DNA of 64,000 bases from Merdimonas faecis (GCF_001754075.1 NZ_MIEH01000006.1:101293-165292), one strand, 5' to 3'; positions 1 through 8,840 are shown, counted from the stretch's first letter. Numbers and translations: made by a program. The notes: generated by a model not told the origin, from the sequence alone.

Positions 1-87
1 GACTGGGCACTATCTACCCGCAGGTCTTGACAAGACTCCTTTTTCAGCGCATTCTTTACTTAAGAATAAACGTTGGAGGTGTTCTGC

Positions 88-756
88 ATGACAGAAATGG
101 TACTGTTAGATGATCCCAGGATCCGTCAGGTGGACTGCGAAAACCGTCCGGAAAAGATGGTCTCCATGCGGGGGATCCACAAAAACATTCTCATCGACGA
201 AACCAGGAGCCATATCGAAAACGACTCTCCTTTCTTCTGCTATATGCGAAAAGACGCAGCTCTTCGGCTTGTCCGCGCAGCCGAAAAGCTTCCGGAAGGC
301 TGGCAGTTCCTGATCAAAGAAATTTACCGCTCTCCGGCCCAGCAGAGAAAATGTTTTAATGATTACTATGAAGAATGTCAGAAGAATTATCCGGAATTAG
401 AAAAAGAAGAACTCTACGGAATGACCTGTCAGTTTGTCGCCCCCGTGGAAGTGGCCGGTCATGCCACCGGAGGCGCCATTGATCTGACTCTCATGAAAGC
501 CGGAAAAGAAGTTGATATGGGAACTGAATACAACGACGAACCGTCCCCTCCGGAATACCGGACCTATTTTTCCTGTGACACCATCTCCGAAGAAGCCGCC
601 GGGAACCGTCGTCTCCTGGCACAGCTCCTTACAGAGGAGGGTTTTGTCAATTATCCCTCGGAATGGTGGCACTGGTCCTATGGTGACAGATACTGGGGAT
701 TTGTGAGAAACTGTCCCTCTCTCTATGCACCGATGGAAGAAAATATGATTACATAG
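88..756 (+). CDS. VanX-like D-Ala-D-Ala dipeptidase (M15D)
   Basis: A 222-aa protein resembling zinc D,D-dipeptidases of the VanX group, which cut D-Ala-D-Ala or related cell-wall dipeptides. The metal site is visible: GHATGGAIDLTL near residue 130 (His and Asp ligands) and EWWHW near residue 195 (catalytic Glu and third His ligand). YRSPAQQ near residue 83 matches the conserved Arg region. I chose ATG at 88 because GGAGG at 75-79 sits 8 bases upstream; an upstream in-frame TTG at 73 overlaps that ribosome site. No signal peptide is seen, so it is probably cytoplasmic. No vanH/vanA or vanRS genes are near, so a housekeeping or peptide-recycling role is more likely than glycopeptide resistance. 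Confidence 0.8.
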   Translation: MTEMVLLDDPRIRQVDCENRPEKMVSMRGIHKNILIDETRSHIENDSPFFCYMRKDAALRLVRAAEKLPEGWQFLIKEIYRSPAQQRKCFNDYYEECQKNYPELEKEELYGMTCQFVAPVEVAGHATGGAIDLTLMKAGKEVDMGTEYNDEPSPPEYRTYFSCDTISEEAAGNRRLLAQLLTEEGFVNYPSEWWHWSYGDRYWGFVRNCPSLYAPMEENMIT

Positions 757-762
757 ATTTTT

Positions 763-1131
763 CTATTTTAATCCCTTTGTCAGCGGGATCAGGCACAAAA
801 GCAGGATGATCCCCACAAGCCCGACCACGACCCCAACGATCATATTACTCCACACCATTGTCAGGCACATGCCAACACCAAGCACAAGTGCACCTGCAAT
901 CCCAAGAAGTGTGATGCCGATGGTCTTTGCGGACAGGTGGATCGGGCTTTTCTTCTCCATCTTCCTCCACACCAGCACCATGACCAGCAGCACCACGAGC
1001 CCCATCACGCCCATGATAATCCCCTGGTTAAATGCGTTCCACTCGGGGATCAGCGCCATACACATCCCCAGCGCAAATAAAATTCCGCCAACTGTTCCTA
1101 AGATCATTGCTACAAAACTACTTTTCTTCAT
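763..1131 (-). CDS. Small four-helix membrane protein, function unknown
   Basis: A 122-aa very hydrophobic protein with four predicted membrane helices: about residues 6-28, 34-54, 70-90 and 94-116. The two halves look like an internal duplication, each with a glycine-rich helix (GTVGGILFALGMCMALI and GIAGALVLGVGMCLTMV). The cytoplasmic loop WRKMEKKSP is basic. Its ATG follows GAGGAAATAATC, 2 bases past the stop of the 87-aa gene, so the two are almost certainly co-transcribed. No enzymatic motif is present and I do not recognise a named family. Confidence 0.6.
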   Translation of the reverse strand: MKKSSFVAMILGTVGGILFALGMCMALIPEWNAFNQGIIMGVMGLVVLLVMVLVWRKMEKKSPIHLSAKTIGITLLGIAGALVLGVGMCLTMVWSNMIVGVVVGLVGIILLLCLIPLTKGLK

Positions 1132-1133
1132 GA

Positions 1134-1397
1134 TTATTTCCTCACCTTTCTCTCTATTCTTGCCTCGTATCTTTTCTGCTGCTCTGCAGCCAGCCTCATC
1201 TTTGCTTCCTCCACAGACTCTCCGTCCTTTGTCAGGAACTCATCTACGAAAGAATCCGATATCTTTGTAAAGCCGCCGACTGCTCCCTCTTCAATCTTTT
1301 TATACCCGCCAACCACGCCTTCCTCGATTTTTTTATAACCGCCTGTCACTTTTTTGGCAATCTTCTCGTTGGCTTTTACCAGTTTTGATTTCGCCAT
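1134..1397 (-). CDS. Small charged repeat protein (GGYKKIEEG repeats)
   Basis: An 87-aa soluble, lysine- and glutamate-rich protein. Residues about 18-50 contain three tandem imperfect copies of an 11-residue unit, (V/A)(V/T)GGYKKIEEG, the last degenerated to VGGFTKISDSF. The C-terminal 35 residues are predicted helical (EEAKMRLAAEQQKRYEAR). Short proteins of this kind are common hypotheticals in Clostridia; I know no function. It has a good ribosome site (AAAGGAG) and is first of a two-gene unit with the downstream membrane protein. Confidence 0.6.
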   Translation of the reverse strand: MAKSKLVKANEKIAKKVTGGYKKIEEGVVGGYKKIEEGAVGGFTKISDSFVDEFLTKDGESVEEAKMRLAAEQQKRYEARIERKVRK

Positions 1398-1508
1398 GTT
1401 TTTTCTCCTTTCGCTTTGTTCTGATAGCAGGATAGCCCTCCTTTATTTACAAAGCATTTCGGTTTTGTTTCTGAAAGATTAATTACTTCAATTTTTTCAT
1501 AAATATAG

Positions 1509-1550
1509 CAAAAATGCCACGCAACCCTCTAATCCGATGATTGCGCGGCA
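1509..1550 (-). terminator. Intrinsic terminator after the antitoxin gene
   Basis: Read on the minus strand, TGCCGCGCAA pairs with TTGCGTGGCA (one G-U pair) around a 16-base loop and is followed by TTTTT. It lies about 75 bases after the antitoxin stop and before the downstream two-gene unit, so the antitoxin appears to be transcribed separately. Confidence 0.6.
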
Positions 1551-1624
1551 CTCCCTTTCCATGTTCGCCCCTTATCTCTACATTTTATATATCATGCTTT
1601 TCCCTGCGCCTGTCTGCTTGTTTG

Positions 1625-1927
1625 TCAAATCAGTTCTTCTTCTGTGATACCTAGATCATGAATTACACTCTCAAAAGAAATGGCCGGTTTATCTCCATTT
1701 TCTATAAGCCTGCTGTTTGCTTCAAGAAGCAACCGATAATCTTCTTCGATTTCCGTAAGCCGTGTATATTCTTCCGGTGATAGTATCACAGCAGACGGCT
1801 GGTTATTTTTTAATACGACCAACTCTTTTTCTGTGCGGAGTCTGTCAAAAATTTGCGCTGCCTTTCCTTCATTAAATTGAGAAATCGGAATTAAATTATG
1901 CAGATTATTTGCTGTCTTTGCCACCAT
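1625..1927 (-). CDS. Phd/YefM-family antitoxin, orphan
   Basis: A roughly 100-aa protein of the Phd/YefM fold: an N-terminal DNA-binding beta-alpha part (LIPISQFNEGKAAQIFDRL), the strand ELVVLKNNQPSAVILSPEEY characteristic of the family, then a helical C-terminal tail that would bind a toxin. Such proteins repress their own promoter and neutralise a RelE/Doc-type toxin. No toxin gene lies on either side: downstream comes a terminator and upstream the tRNA genes. ATG at 1927 has AGG 5 bases upstream; a GTG at 1933 would add two residues and is an alternative start. Confidence 0.75.
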   Translation of the reverse strand: MVAKTANNLHNLIPISQFNEGKAAQIFDRLRTEKELVVLKNNQPSAVILSPEEYTRLTEIEEDYRLLLEANSRLIENGDKPAISFESVIHDLGITEEELI

Positions 1928-1980
1928 CAACACCTCATTTCTTTTCCTTTTTTCATTATTTTTTCAAGCGCTAAAAGACA

Positions 1981-2020
1981 AAAAAAGAACCCGAAAAACC
2001 TTGGTTTTCCGGGCTTTTTT
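1981..2020 (-). terminator. Terminator of the tRNA-Glu/tRNA-Cys transcript
   Basis: On the minus strand CCCGGAAAACC pairs with GGTTTTTCGGG (one G-U) across a 2-4 base loop and is followed by TTCTTTTTT. It starts 4 bases after the tRNA-Cys discriminator base, so it ends the tRNA operon. Confidence 0.75.
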
Positions 2021-2023
2021 GAG

Positions 2024-2094
2024 AGGCGCCAACCAGATTTGAACTGGTGATGAAGGTGTTGCAGACCTCTGCCTTACCACTTGGCTATGGCGCC
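2024..2094 (-). tRNA. tRNA-Cys (anticodon GCA)
   Basis: The 71-base minus-strand sequence folds into a cloverleaf. The acceptor GGCGCCA (2094-2088) pairs with TGGCGCC (2031-2025), discriminator U. The anticodon loop reads TCTGCAAC with GCA, and the T-arm has GTTCAAATC. The U discriminator is the usual cysteine identity base. CCA is not encoded. Confidence 0.95.
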
Positions 2095-2096
2095 TT

Positions 2097-2137
2097 GGTA
2101 CGAGCACTTAGCGTCTGTTTTTTAGACGCTTACGTGC
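2097..2137. repeat. 41-bp hairpin repeat in tRNA spacer, copy 1
   Basis: This 41-bp unit is repeated at 2188-2228 with one difference (T to C in the loop). Each copy is itself an inverted repeat: AGCGTCT and AGACGCT flank a T-rich loop, with GCAC/GTGC outer arms. It lies between the two tRNA genes and would be in the tRNA precursor transcript. Confidence 0.8.
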
Positions 2138-2187
2138 GATCCATGTCGCCGCCGTTAGCGAGGTTCTTTCGAGCTTACCAGGCGACG

Positions 2188-2228
2188 GGTACGAGCACTT
2201 AGCGTCTGTCTTTTAGACGCTTACGTGC
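2188..2228. repeat. 41-bp hairpin repeat in tRNA spacer, copy 2
   Basis: Second copy of the 41-bp unit, ending 2 bases from the 3' end of tRNA-Glu. The 50 bases between the copies contain another inverted repeat, GTCGCC (2145-2150) with GGCGAC (2181-2186), so the spacer could form three consecutive hairpins. Confidence 0.8.
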
Positions 2229-2230
2229 AA

Positions 2231-2302
2231 TGACCCCGACGGGAATCGAACCCGTGTTACCGCCGTGAAAGGGCGATGTCTTGACCGCTTGACCACGGGG
2301 CC
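2231..2302 (-). tRNA. tRNA-Glu (anticodon TTC)
   Basis: The 72-base minus-strand cloverleaf begins GGCCCCG (2302-2296), pairing with CGGGGTC (2238-2232), discriminator A. The anticodon loop CCTTTCAC carries TTC, and the T-arm GGTTCGATTCC is canonical. It is the promoter-proximal tRNA of the pair. Confidence 0.95.
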
Positions 2303-2496
2303 ATACCACGCTTTCTCCAGCGTGACCGTGGTATATAATATCACACCCTTCATAAATTTGCAACCTTTTTTCACTTTTTCTGCAAAATCCATGTTACTAT
2401 TCACAGCCGTTTCAGACTTTACAGCATATACGTTGTGCTTGCACATAAGTACTTGCTGTAAATAGTAACAAATCCTTCGCCCCCTCTCCGCCTGCG

Positions 2497-2525
2497 TTGA
2501 CAAATCCCCGGAAATCCGCTATCTT
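2497..2525 (+). promoter_or_regulatory. Candidate sigma-A promoter for topB
   Basis: TTGACA at 2497-2502, a 17-base spacer and TATCTT at 2520-2525. The start would be about 35 bases before the topB ATG. The -10 match is only moderate. Confidence 0.45.
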
Positions 2526-2566
2526 GATAACGATATACTTTTATAGTAAATAAGGAGACATTTCGT

Positions 2567-4732
2567 ATGAAATCACTGGTCTTAGCAGAAAAGCCTTCCG
2601 TGGCCCGGGATATCGCCCGTGTCCTTGGCTGCCGCAAAAATATTTCCGGAGCCATCGAGGGCGACCGCTACGTTGTGACCTGGGCCCTTGGACATCTGGT
2701 CACTCTGGCAAATCCGGAAGGCTACGACAAAAAATATAAAGAATGGAATCTGAACGTCCTCCCCATGATCCCGAAGAAATGGGAGCTGGTGGTGATAGGC
2801 CAGACCTCCAAGCAGTACCATTACGTAAAGGCCCAGCTGTTCCGGAAGGATATTTCCGAGATCATCATCGCCACCGACGCCGGACGCGAAGGCGAACTGG
2901 TGGCCCGCTGGATTCTTGATAAGTCCGGCTGTAGAAAGCCTATCAAACGGTTATGGATCTCCTCTGTCACAGACAAGGCGATCCGGGAGGGCTTTTCTCA
3001 CCTGAAAGACGGCCGGAACTATAATCCTCTTTATCACGCCGCCCTCGGCCGGGCCAAGGCGGACTGGCTGGTCGGCATCAACGCCACACGTGCGCTGACC
3101 TGCAAGTATAACGCCCAGCTTTCCTGCGGACGTGTGCAGACTCCCACTCTTGCCATCATTGCCGCAAGAGAGGAACAGATCCGTTCCTTCAAGCCAGCGG
3201 ATTACTACGGACTTACCTGTCTGGCCGGAGGCATCAAATGGACCTGGCGCCACAAGAAAAGCGGCAGCACCCGCTCCTTCCAGAAAGACTTTATCACCAG
3301 TCTCAGGCAGGACCTCCAGGGGAAATCTCTGACGGTCACGGATGTCCAGAAATCGGCGAAAAAGACTTATGCTCCCGGACTCTACGACCTGACCGAGCTT
3401 CAGCGGGACGCCAACCAGAAGTTTGGCTACTCCGCCAAGGAAACCTTAAACATCATGCAGCGCCTGTATGAAAACCATAAGGTGCTGACTTATCCAAGGA
3501 CCGATTCCCGCTATATCGGCACCGACGTGGTCCCCACCATCAAGGAACGCCTGAAGGCCTGCAATCAGGGCCCTTACAAAGCCTATATCCCAGCCCTTCT
3601 CCGCTCCGAGATCCGCCCAAACCGCTCCTTTGTGGATGACAAGAAGGTCAGCGACCACCACGCTATCATCCCCACCGAGGAAGCCGCCATTTTCTCCAAT
3701 ATGACGAATGAAGAGCGGAAGATCTATGATCTGGTTGTCCGCCGCTTCTTAAGCGTGCTGTATCCGCCCTTTGAATACGAGCAGACCTCCCTGAAGGCGG
3801 ATCTGGGCAGCGAACTTTTCGCCGCCGAAGGCCAGACGGTTCTTTCCAAAGGCTGGAAAACGGTTTACGAGGATGCGGATGCTACTGAAAAAGAATCAAA
3901 AGCGCTTCCTGCACTGAAGAAAGGCAGCGTTCTTGCGCCGGATCAGATCACACTGACCTCCGGCAAGACCACGCCTCCCCCGAGATTTACGGAGGCTACT
4001 CTGTTAAGCGCCATGGAAAATCCGCTACAATATATGGAATCCAGGGATTCCAGGGAACGCAAGGCCCTCACGGAAACCGGCGGTCTTGGCACCGTTGCCA
4101 CCCGGGCCGATATTATCGAAAAGCTGTTCCACTCCTTCCTGATCGAGAAAAAGGGCCAGGAGATTCTTCTGACCTCCAAAGGAAAGCAGCTCCTTTCTCT
4201 GGTTCCGGAGGATCTGAAAAAACCGGAGCTTACCGCCCGTTGGGAGATGGAGCTTTCCGATATCGCCAAAGGGAAAAGCCAGGAGGAGCCCTTCATCCGG
4301 GATATTGAATCCTACACGCAGGAACTGATCCAGGAAATCCGTACGGCCGAAGGACAGTTCCGCCACGACAATCTGACGAACACCAAATGCCCCCGCTGCG
4401 GCAAGCGGATGCTGGCGGTAAACGGTAAAAACAGCCGTCTCCTGGTCTGCCAGGACCGGGAATGTGGATACCGGGAGACCATCGCCCGCTTAAGCAATGC
4501 CCGCTGCCCTAACTGCCATAAAAAAATGGAGCTTTTGAAAAAGGGCGGCCAGGAGACCTTCGTCTGCTCCTGCGGCTACAAAGAGAAATTGGACGCCTTC
4601 AAGAAACGCCGGGAAAAAGAAGGCGCCGGCGTCTCCAAAAAGGACGTCCGGCGTTATCTGAACAACCAGAAGGAAGAATCCGTAGGCAATACCTTTGCCC
4701 AGGCTCTGTCTGGCATTAAGCTGGATAAATAG
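2567..4732 (+). CDS. topB: DNA topoisomerase III (type IA)
   Basis: A 721-aa type IA topoisomerase that cuts one DNA strand through a 5'-phosphotyrosine and passes another, decatenating replication and recombination intermediates. The TOPRIM domain shows LAEKPSVA at the N-terminus and ATDAGREGE near residue 103. The active-site tyrosine is in LTYPRTDSRY near residue 308, preceded by the SCGRVQTPTL motif. The C-terminus carries two zinc-ribbon-like modules (CPRCGKRM...CQDREC and CPNCHKK...CSCGYKEK) from about residue 605, typical of Firmicute TopB. AAGGAGA precedes the ATG by about 9 bases. Confidence 0.95.
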   Translation: MKSLVLAEKPSVARDIARVLGCRKNISGAIEGDRYVVTWALGHLVTLANPEGYDKKYKEWNLNVLPMIPKKWELVVIGQTSKQYHYVKAQLFRKDISEIIIATDAGREGELVARWILDKSGCRKPIKRLWISSVTDKAIREGFSHLKDGRNYNPLYHAALGRAKADWLVGINATRALTCKYNAQLSCGRVQTPTLAIIAAREEQIRSFKPADYYGLTCLAGGIKWTWRHKKSGSTRSFQKDFITSLRQDLQGKSLTVTDVQKSAKKTYAPGLYDLTELQRDANQKFGYSAKETLNIMQRLYENHKVLTYPRTDSRYIGTDVVPTIKERLKACNQGPYKAYIPALLRSEIRPNRSFVDDKKVSDHHAIIPTEEAAIFSNMTNEERKIYDLVVRRFLSVLYPPFEYEQTSLKADLGSELFAAEGQTVLSKGWKTVYEDADATEKESKALPALKKGSVLAPDQITLTSGKTTPPPRFTEATLLSAMENPLQYMESRDSRERKALTETGGLGTVATRADIIEKLFHSFLIEKKGQEILLTSKGKQLLSLVPEDLKKPELTARWEMELSDIAKGKSQEEPFIRDIESYTQELIQEIRTAEGQFRHDNLTNTKCPRCGKRMLAVNGKNSRLLVCQDRECGYRETIARLSNARCPNCHKKMELLKKGGQETFVCSCGYKEKLDAFKKRREKEGAGVSKKDVRRYLNNQKEESVGNTFAQALSGIKLDK

Positions 4733-4746
4733 CTTATCTCTTATAT

Positions 4747-5379
4747 TTATTTCTTTAATTTTGAATAATAGGTATCTGCCGTGTAAAGGGCCGCTGCGGG
4801 ATTATGTCCCAGTACGCGGTCCTTTGTAACTCCTGTAGTCGTAAGCGCCTCAGAATATTTATAAAAGAGGCTGTCATGACCGACGCACAGTCCCATGACC
4901 ACGTTCAAATCTGTCTTTTTGCTGTTTAAAAACTTAGCCTGGAGGATCGGATTACACATATGTATCCCTATCTCACAACATTCTTCCGGGATCCCTACCT
5001 CCGTCTTATTTACGCAGCCCGCCTTACAGGCCACGCCCACTACCTCAAATCCTTGCCCTCTGAGGATGGATGCAAGGATCCGGCTTTCTTTCAAAAGCCC
5101 TACGCAGGTGGCGATCCCGATTTTCTTTGCCCCAATCTTCCGTGCAAACTCCATGATCTCCTCTACCCTGGTATATTTGCAGTAATGCTCATACTCTACC
5201 TCTGCCGCTGCCACCATGACTTTATGGTTCTCCGGATCCTCGTAACACTTCATGGCGTCTTTCAGCACCTCCGGATCCAGATGTGTGGTCACACAAAACT
5301 CCGGGAAATCCGTTCTCTCCTCTTTTGCATCACAGCGCTTTACCGCGCAGTCAATACATGACATTTCTTCTAATTTCAT
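4747..5379 (-). CDS. DUF1847 cysteine-rich protein, likely metal-binding
   Basis: A 210-aa cytoplasmic protein of the DUF1847 type. It has an N-terminal cysteine cluster (CIDCAVKRCD) and further conserved cysteines (ATCVGLL, GVACKAGCVNK, EECCEIG, IHMCNP, MGLCVGHD), suggesting a metal or Fe-S site. Its biochemical role is not established. The start is ATG after AAGGAGGAAAAGGAA and overlaps the stop of the DUF3810 gene by 4 bases, so it is the last gene of the glyA-led operon. Confidence 0.7.
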   Translation of the reverse strand: MKLEEMSCIDCAVKRCDAKEERTDFPEFCVTTHLDPEVLKDAMKCYEDPENHKVMVAAAEVEYEHYCKYTRVEEIMEFARKIGAKKIGIATCVGLLKESRILASILRGQGFEVVGVACKAGCVNKTEVGIPEECCEIGIHMCNPILQAKFLNSKKTDLNVVMGLCVGHDSLFYKYSEALTTTGVTKDRVLGHNPAAALYTADTYYSKLKK

Positions 5380-6566
5380 TTTCCTTTTCCTCCTTGATAA
5401 TAAGCCACGATCAGATCCACCATCCGGTCATAGCTTTTGACTCCCTCTTCCTGTCCATTGGCCTGCAGGTACCGGTCATTGACCTGATCGGCCACCTCCG
5501 CCACTCTGCCGTCATACCTTGCCCAGAACCCATTGTTTTCCTTAAGATCCGGTTCCACGGCAGCCGCCAGTCCCTCCCTGACCTCCTGCCAGGACTCATA
5601 GTCTGCATCATACAACACGTTCATGCAATAGATCCAGCCCAGCAGATATCCGCTGTATTGGAATGCCGGATCCTCATAAGAGGTACTGGCAAGAAATGCG
5701 ATAAAGTTCGCCTCCTGCTCCTGCATAAAACTTTTCAGATGGGAAAGCTCATGGCAGGCCGTAAACGGAATATTATAATCTACCATCCCGCTGTTGTAAT
5801 TAGCCTCGATGGTAAAGGGTGAATAAATGCCGGACAGCTGCTGTACAGAAAGGATCCATGGATTAAAAAGTCCCTTAGGCTCCGGATAGTAGCCGGACAG
5901 TTCCGGATATGTCTCCCCCAGCGCCTGCATGGCCTTTACCGCCCGCTCCTGCACACCATCGTCTGTCCTCATGATTCCGTCTGCATCCCGCTCCACCTGA
6001 CTGCTCAAGTCATTTACCTCAGCCGTCAGCCACTGGCAGACCTCTGTAAGCTCCCCGACCGTATATTCCTCCGCCACGATCCCTGAGCTTTCCGAAAAGG
6101 AGGTCCGGTAGTAATTGATCCCGCAGCAGGCCACATACAGAAAATATAAAATTCCCGCCGCCAGCAGCAGCCCTGAAATCCATCCATACACCAGTTGCTT
6201 TCCTGCCTGGACTTTTTTCTCCTGACCATCCGGACTTTTCTTCCTTCGCCCGCACCCAAGGCTCGCCAGCCGGACTATCAGCCTCCCGGCCGAGAGCATC
6301 AGTGCCAGTAAAAAGAGATACAGCAGGATCTCCGCCACTGAAAATGGGAACATTCCCGTAAGCCGCCCCAGCATATTTACCCAGACAGGATACACATGGG
6401 TACTGTACCACTGGGCCAGTCCTTCCACACTCCTTGCCAGGATTGTAAGCACAATACCGGCCGCCAGTAGCGCGCAGCCGGTAATCGCCTTTCTTTTATC
6501 CTTATGCTTTTTACTTATGTCTTGATTTGTAGTTGTGTCTTGCCGTGTATTTCTGTCTTGTCTCAT
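5376..6566 (-). CDS. DUF3810 membrane protein with HExxH motif
   Basis: A 396-aa protein of the DUF3810 type. There are about three membrane helices in the first 170 residues (residues 30-45, 68-95 and 130-150), followed by an extracytoplasmic domain. That domain holds ACHELSHLKSF, an HExxH zinc-protease signature, and a following EANF that may supply the third ligand, so a membrane-anchored metallopeptidase is likely but unproven. It sits between the LD-carboxypeptidase and DUF1847 genes with 4-base overlaps on both sides, which suggests a cell-envelope role with the carboxypeptidase. Confidence 0.7.
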   Translation of the reverse strand: MRQDRNTRQDTTTNQDISKKHKDKRKAITGCALLAAGIVLTILARSVEGLAQWYSTHVYPVWVNMLGRLTGMFPFSVAEILLYLFLLALMLSAGRLIVRLASLGCGRRKKSPDGQEKKVQAGKQLVYGWISGLLLAAGILYFLYVACCGINYYRTSFSESSGIVAEEYTVGELTEVCQWLTAEVNDLSSQVERDADGIMRTDDGVQERAVKAMQALGETYPELSGYYPEPKGLFNPWILSVQQLSGIYSPFTIEANYNSGMVDYNIPFTACHELSHLKSFMQEQEANFIAFLASTSYEDPAFQYSGYLLGWIYCMNVLYDADYESWQEVREGLAAAVEPDLKENNGFWARYDGRVAEVADQVNDRYLQANGQEEGVKSYDRMVDLIVAYYQGGKGK

Positions 6567-7489
6567 AGGCTCTGGTAAATTCGGTTTCCTTCGATACGTA
6601 TCTTTGCATTCATGGGAAGCGTCAGTGTGTCTTCGATATGTCCTGCCCGTACCTGGAACAGCACTGGCACCGGAAGATCTCCCAGCACATCCCGCACAGC
6701 TTCCATAGCGCTGCCGGGTCTCCCTTCGATATCGCAGCCTCTTAGAGAGCCGATCAGGATCCCTGCCGCCTGCGCAAGCTTTCCGGCCAGCCTAAGCTGC
6801 ATCAGCATCCCGTGGAGACGGTACGGCTTCTCGCCGATCTCTTCCAAAAACAAAATCCTTCCCCGGGTATCGATCTCGTAAGGCGTCCCCATCAGGCGGC
6901 TTACCAGAGTTAGGTTTCCTCCGGTCAGACGTCCTTCACAGGCATATTTCCTTTCGCTTTGTTCGTCCTCTTCTGCCAGCACCTCAAAGGTTGTGCCATT
7001 AAGATTGCATATTTCCCGCTCTTTCTCAGGTTCCATCGCTAGGGACAGCATATACTCCAATGTTTCCTCATTCATAATTCTCTGCCGGCCAAAGCTTGCC
7101 GGCCCATGAAACGTCACCGCTTTGCTTCGCTGTCCGATGGCCGCATGAAGGGCCGTGATATCACTAAATCCCACAAACACCGGACGGTTTCTCCGAAAGG
7201 CTTCATAATCCAGCTCCTCTAAGAGCGTCATAGTCCCATAACCGCCCCAGATGCAAAAAAGCGCCCGGTTCTCCTCGTCCCGGAGTACCTGATTCAGCCG
7301 TTCCGCCCGCTCCTTCCAGCTGCCTCGTTTAAATGCCATCTCTTCTGCTACGGATACCCGGAATCCTTTTCCTTCTAAATATTCTGTCATCTTTTGCACC
7401 GCCTCCGGTGTGCGGGCATTGGCCGGGTCGATCAGACAAACCCGGTCGCCGGCCCGAAGCGGGCGTGGGTAAATGATTTCCTGTTTCAT
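6563..7489 (-). CDS. LD-carboxypeptidase, peptidase family S66
   Basis: A 308-aa S66 (LdcA/MccF) serine peptidase, which removes the terminal D-Ala from L,D-linked muropeptides in recycling or cleaves similar substrates. The N-terminal half has LIDPAN and FCIWGGYGTMTLLEELDY, and the nucleophile region VGFSDITALH near residue 108. The C-terminal half has FLEEIGEKPYRLHGML (catalytic Glu) and AGHIEDTLTLPM (catalytic His). No signal peptide is seen. ATG at 7489 lies 8 bases after AGG; ATG at 7495 is too close to it. The gene is 26 bases from the glyA stop and overlaps the next gene by 4. Confidence 0.85.
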   Translation of the reverse strand: MKQEIIYPRPLRAGDRVCLIDPANARTPEAVQKMTEYLEGKGFRVSVAEEMAFKRGSWKERAERLNQVLRDEENRALFCIWGGYGTMTLLEELDYEAFRRNRPVFVGFSDITALHAAIGQRSKAVTFHGPASFGRQRIMNEETLEYMLSLAMEPEKEREICNLNGTTFEVLAEEDEQSERKYACEGRLTGGNLTLVSRLMGTPYEIDTRGRILFLEEIGEKPYRLHGMLMQLRLAGKLAQAAGILIGSLRGCDIEGRPGSAMEAVRDVLGDLPVPVLFQVRAGHIEDTLTLPMNAKIRIEGNRIYQSL

Positions 7490-7515
7490 AATCATATCCT
7501 GCCATGTTTTAAGTC

Positions 7516-8751
7516 TTAAGGCAGCGGATACTTTTTCGTCAGTGACTCTACCATCCGCCGGGCCTGGGCCACGTAACCCTCATCCCGGATCACCATGGCG
7601 ATGGCTCCCGCGATCACGTCCATATCTGCCTCCTTCATGCCCCGGGTCGTCACTGCCGGCGTTCCAAGCCGCACGCCGCTGGTCACCCGCGGAGACCTTG
7701 GATCATTCGGGATCGTATTCTTATTGCAGGTAATATGCGCTTCGTCCAGACGGGTTTCCAGTTCTTTTCCGGTCACATCTTCCTCGCTTAGGTCCACCAG
7801 CATCAAATGGTTGTCCGTGCCGCCGGACACCAGTTTTACGCCCCGTTCCGTCAGGCCTTTCGCCAGCGCCTGTGCATTAGCGACGATCTGCGTCTGATAC
7901 GCTTTAAATTCGGGCTGCAGTGCTTCCTGGAAGCAGACTGCCTTTCCGGCGATCACATGCTCCAGCGGACCTCCCTGTATTCCCGGAAATACGGCCTTAT
8001 TAAAATTAAATTTCTCGGCCGCCTCCTGATTTGCCAGGATCATGCCGCCTCTCGGCCCCCTAAGTGTCTTATGGGTCGTTGTGGTCACCACATCCGCATA
8101 GGGGATCGGGCTTGGGTGAAGCCCTGCCGCCACCAGACCGGCAATGTGAGCCATATCCACCATCAGATAGGCTCCCACCTCATCTGCGATCTCCCGGAAC
8201 TTTTTAAAATCAATGATCCTCGCATACGCACTGGCTCCTGCTATGATCAGCTTTGGCTTTTCTCTTTTTGCAATCTCACGGACCATATCATAATCGATCA
8301 CGCCCTGATCGTTCACTCCGTAAAAAGAAGTTTCAAAATACGATCCGGAAATATTAACCGGCGATCCGTGAGTCAGATGTCCGCCATGGTCCAGATTCAT
8401 CCCCAGGATCTTATCCCCGGGCTTTAGCATGGCAAAAAACACTGCCAGGTTAGCCTGTGCCCCGGAGTGCGGCTGAACATTGGCATAATCACAGCCAAAC
8501 AGCTTTTTGGCCCGGTCTCTTGCCAGATCCTCTACCACGTCCACACACTGACAGCCGCCGTAGTACCGGCGCCCCGGATACCCTTCCGCATACTTGTTAG
8601 TCAGGATGCTTCCCATAGCGGCCATCACAGCCTTGCTCACCCAGTTCTCCGAAGCGATCAGCTCAATGTGGGAATTCTGCCGTTCTCCCTCTGCCTCGAT
8701 CGCCCGTGCAACCTCCGGATCTACCTTCAGGATCTCATCAAACGTATACAT
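7516..8751 (-). CDS. glyA: Serine hydroxymethyltransferase
   Basis: A 411-aa PLP enzyme that interconverts serine plus tetrahydrofolate with glycine plus methylene-tetrahydrofolate, the main one-carbon entry point. Visible signatures: SENWVSKAV, the [13 protein letters not shown] segment, HSGAQAN, and the PLP lysine in [14 protein letters not shown] near residue 227. Length is normal for the family. ATG at 8751 has AGGAGGGG 5 bases upstream; an upstream in-frame ATG at 8799 has no such site. It leads the run glyA - S66 peptidase - DUF3810 - DUF1847. Confidence 0.95.
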   Translation of the reverse strand: MYTFDEILKVDPEVARAIEAEGERQNSHIELIASENWVSKAVMAAMGSILTNKYAEGYPGRRYYGGCQCVDVVEDLARDRAKKLFGCDYANVQPHSGAQANLAVFFAMLKPGDKILGMNLDHGGHLTHGSPVNISGSYFETSFYGVNDQGVIDYDMVREIAKREKPKLIIAGASAYARIIDFKKFREIADEVGAYLMVDMAHIAGLVAAGLHPSPIPYADVVTTTTHKTLRGPRGGMILANQEAAEKFNFNKAVFPGIQGGPLEHVIAGKAVCFQEALQPEFKAYQTQIVANAQALAKGLTERGVKLVSGGTDNHLMLVDLSEEDVTGKELETRLDEAHITCNKNTIPNDPRSPRVTSGVRLGTPAVTTRGMKEADMDVIAGAIAMVIRDEGYVAQARRMVESLTKKYPLP

Positions 8752-8840
8752 ATGTACCCCTCCTGCCTGTTTGATAAATTTACAATCTCTGTCACGCAAA
8801 ACTTATGCACTTATTTTACCACAGAGTATGGAAAAACGCC

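Noticed and set aside
73..756. vanX as part of a glycopeptide resistance cluster
   Set aside because: No vanR, vanS, vanH or ligase gene is nearby in the visible sequence.
2213..2503. Open frame across tRNA-Glu
   Set aside because: It overlaps a convincing tRNA and has no similarity to proteins.
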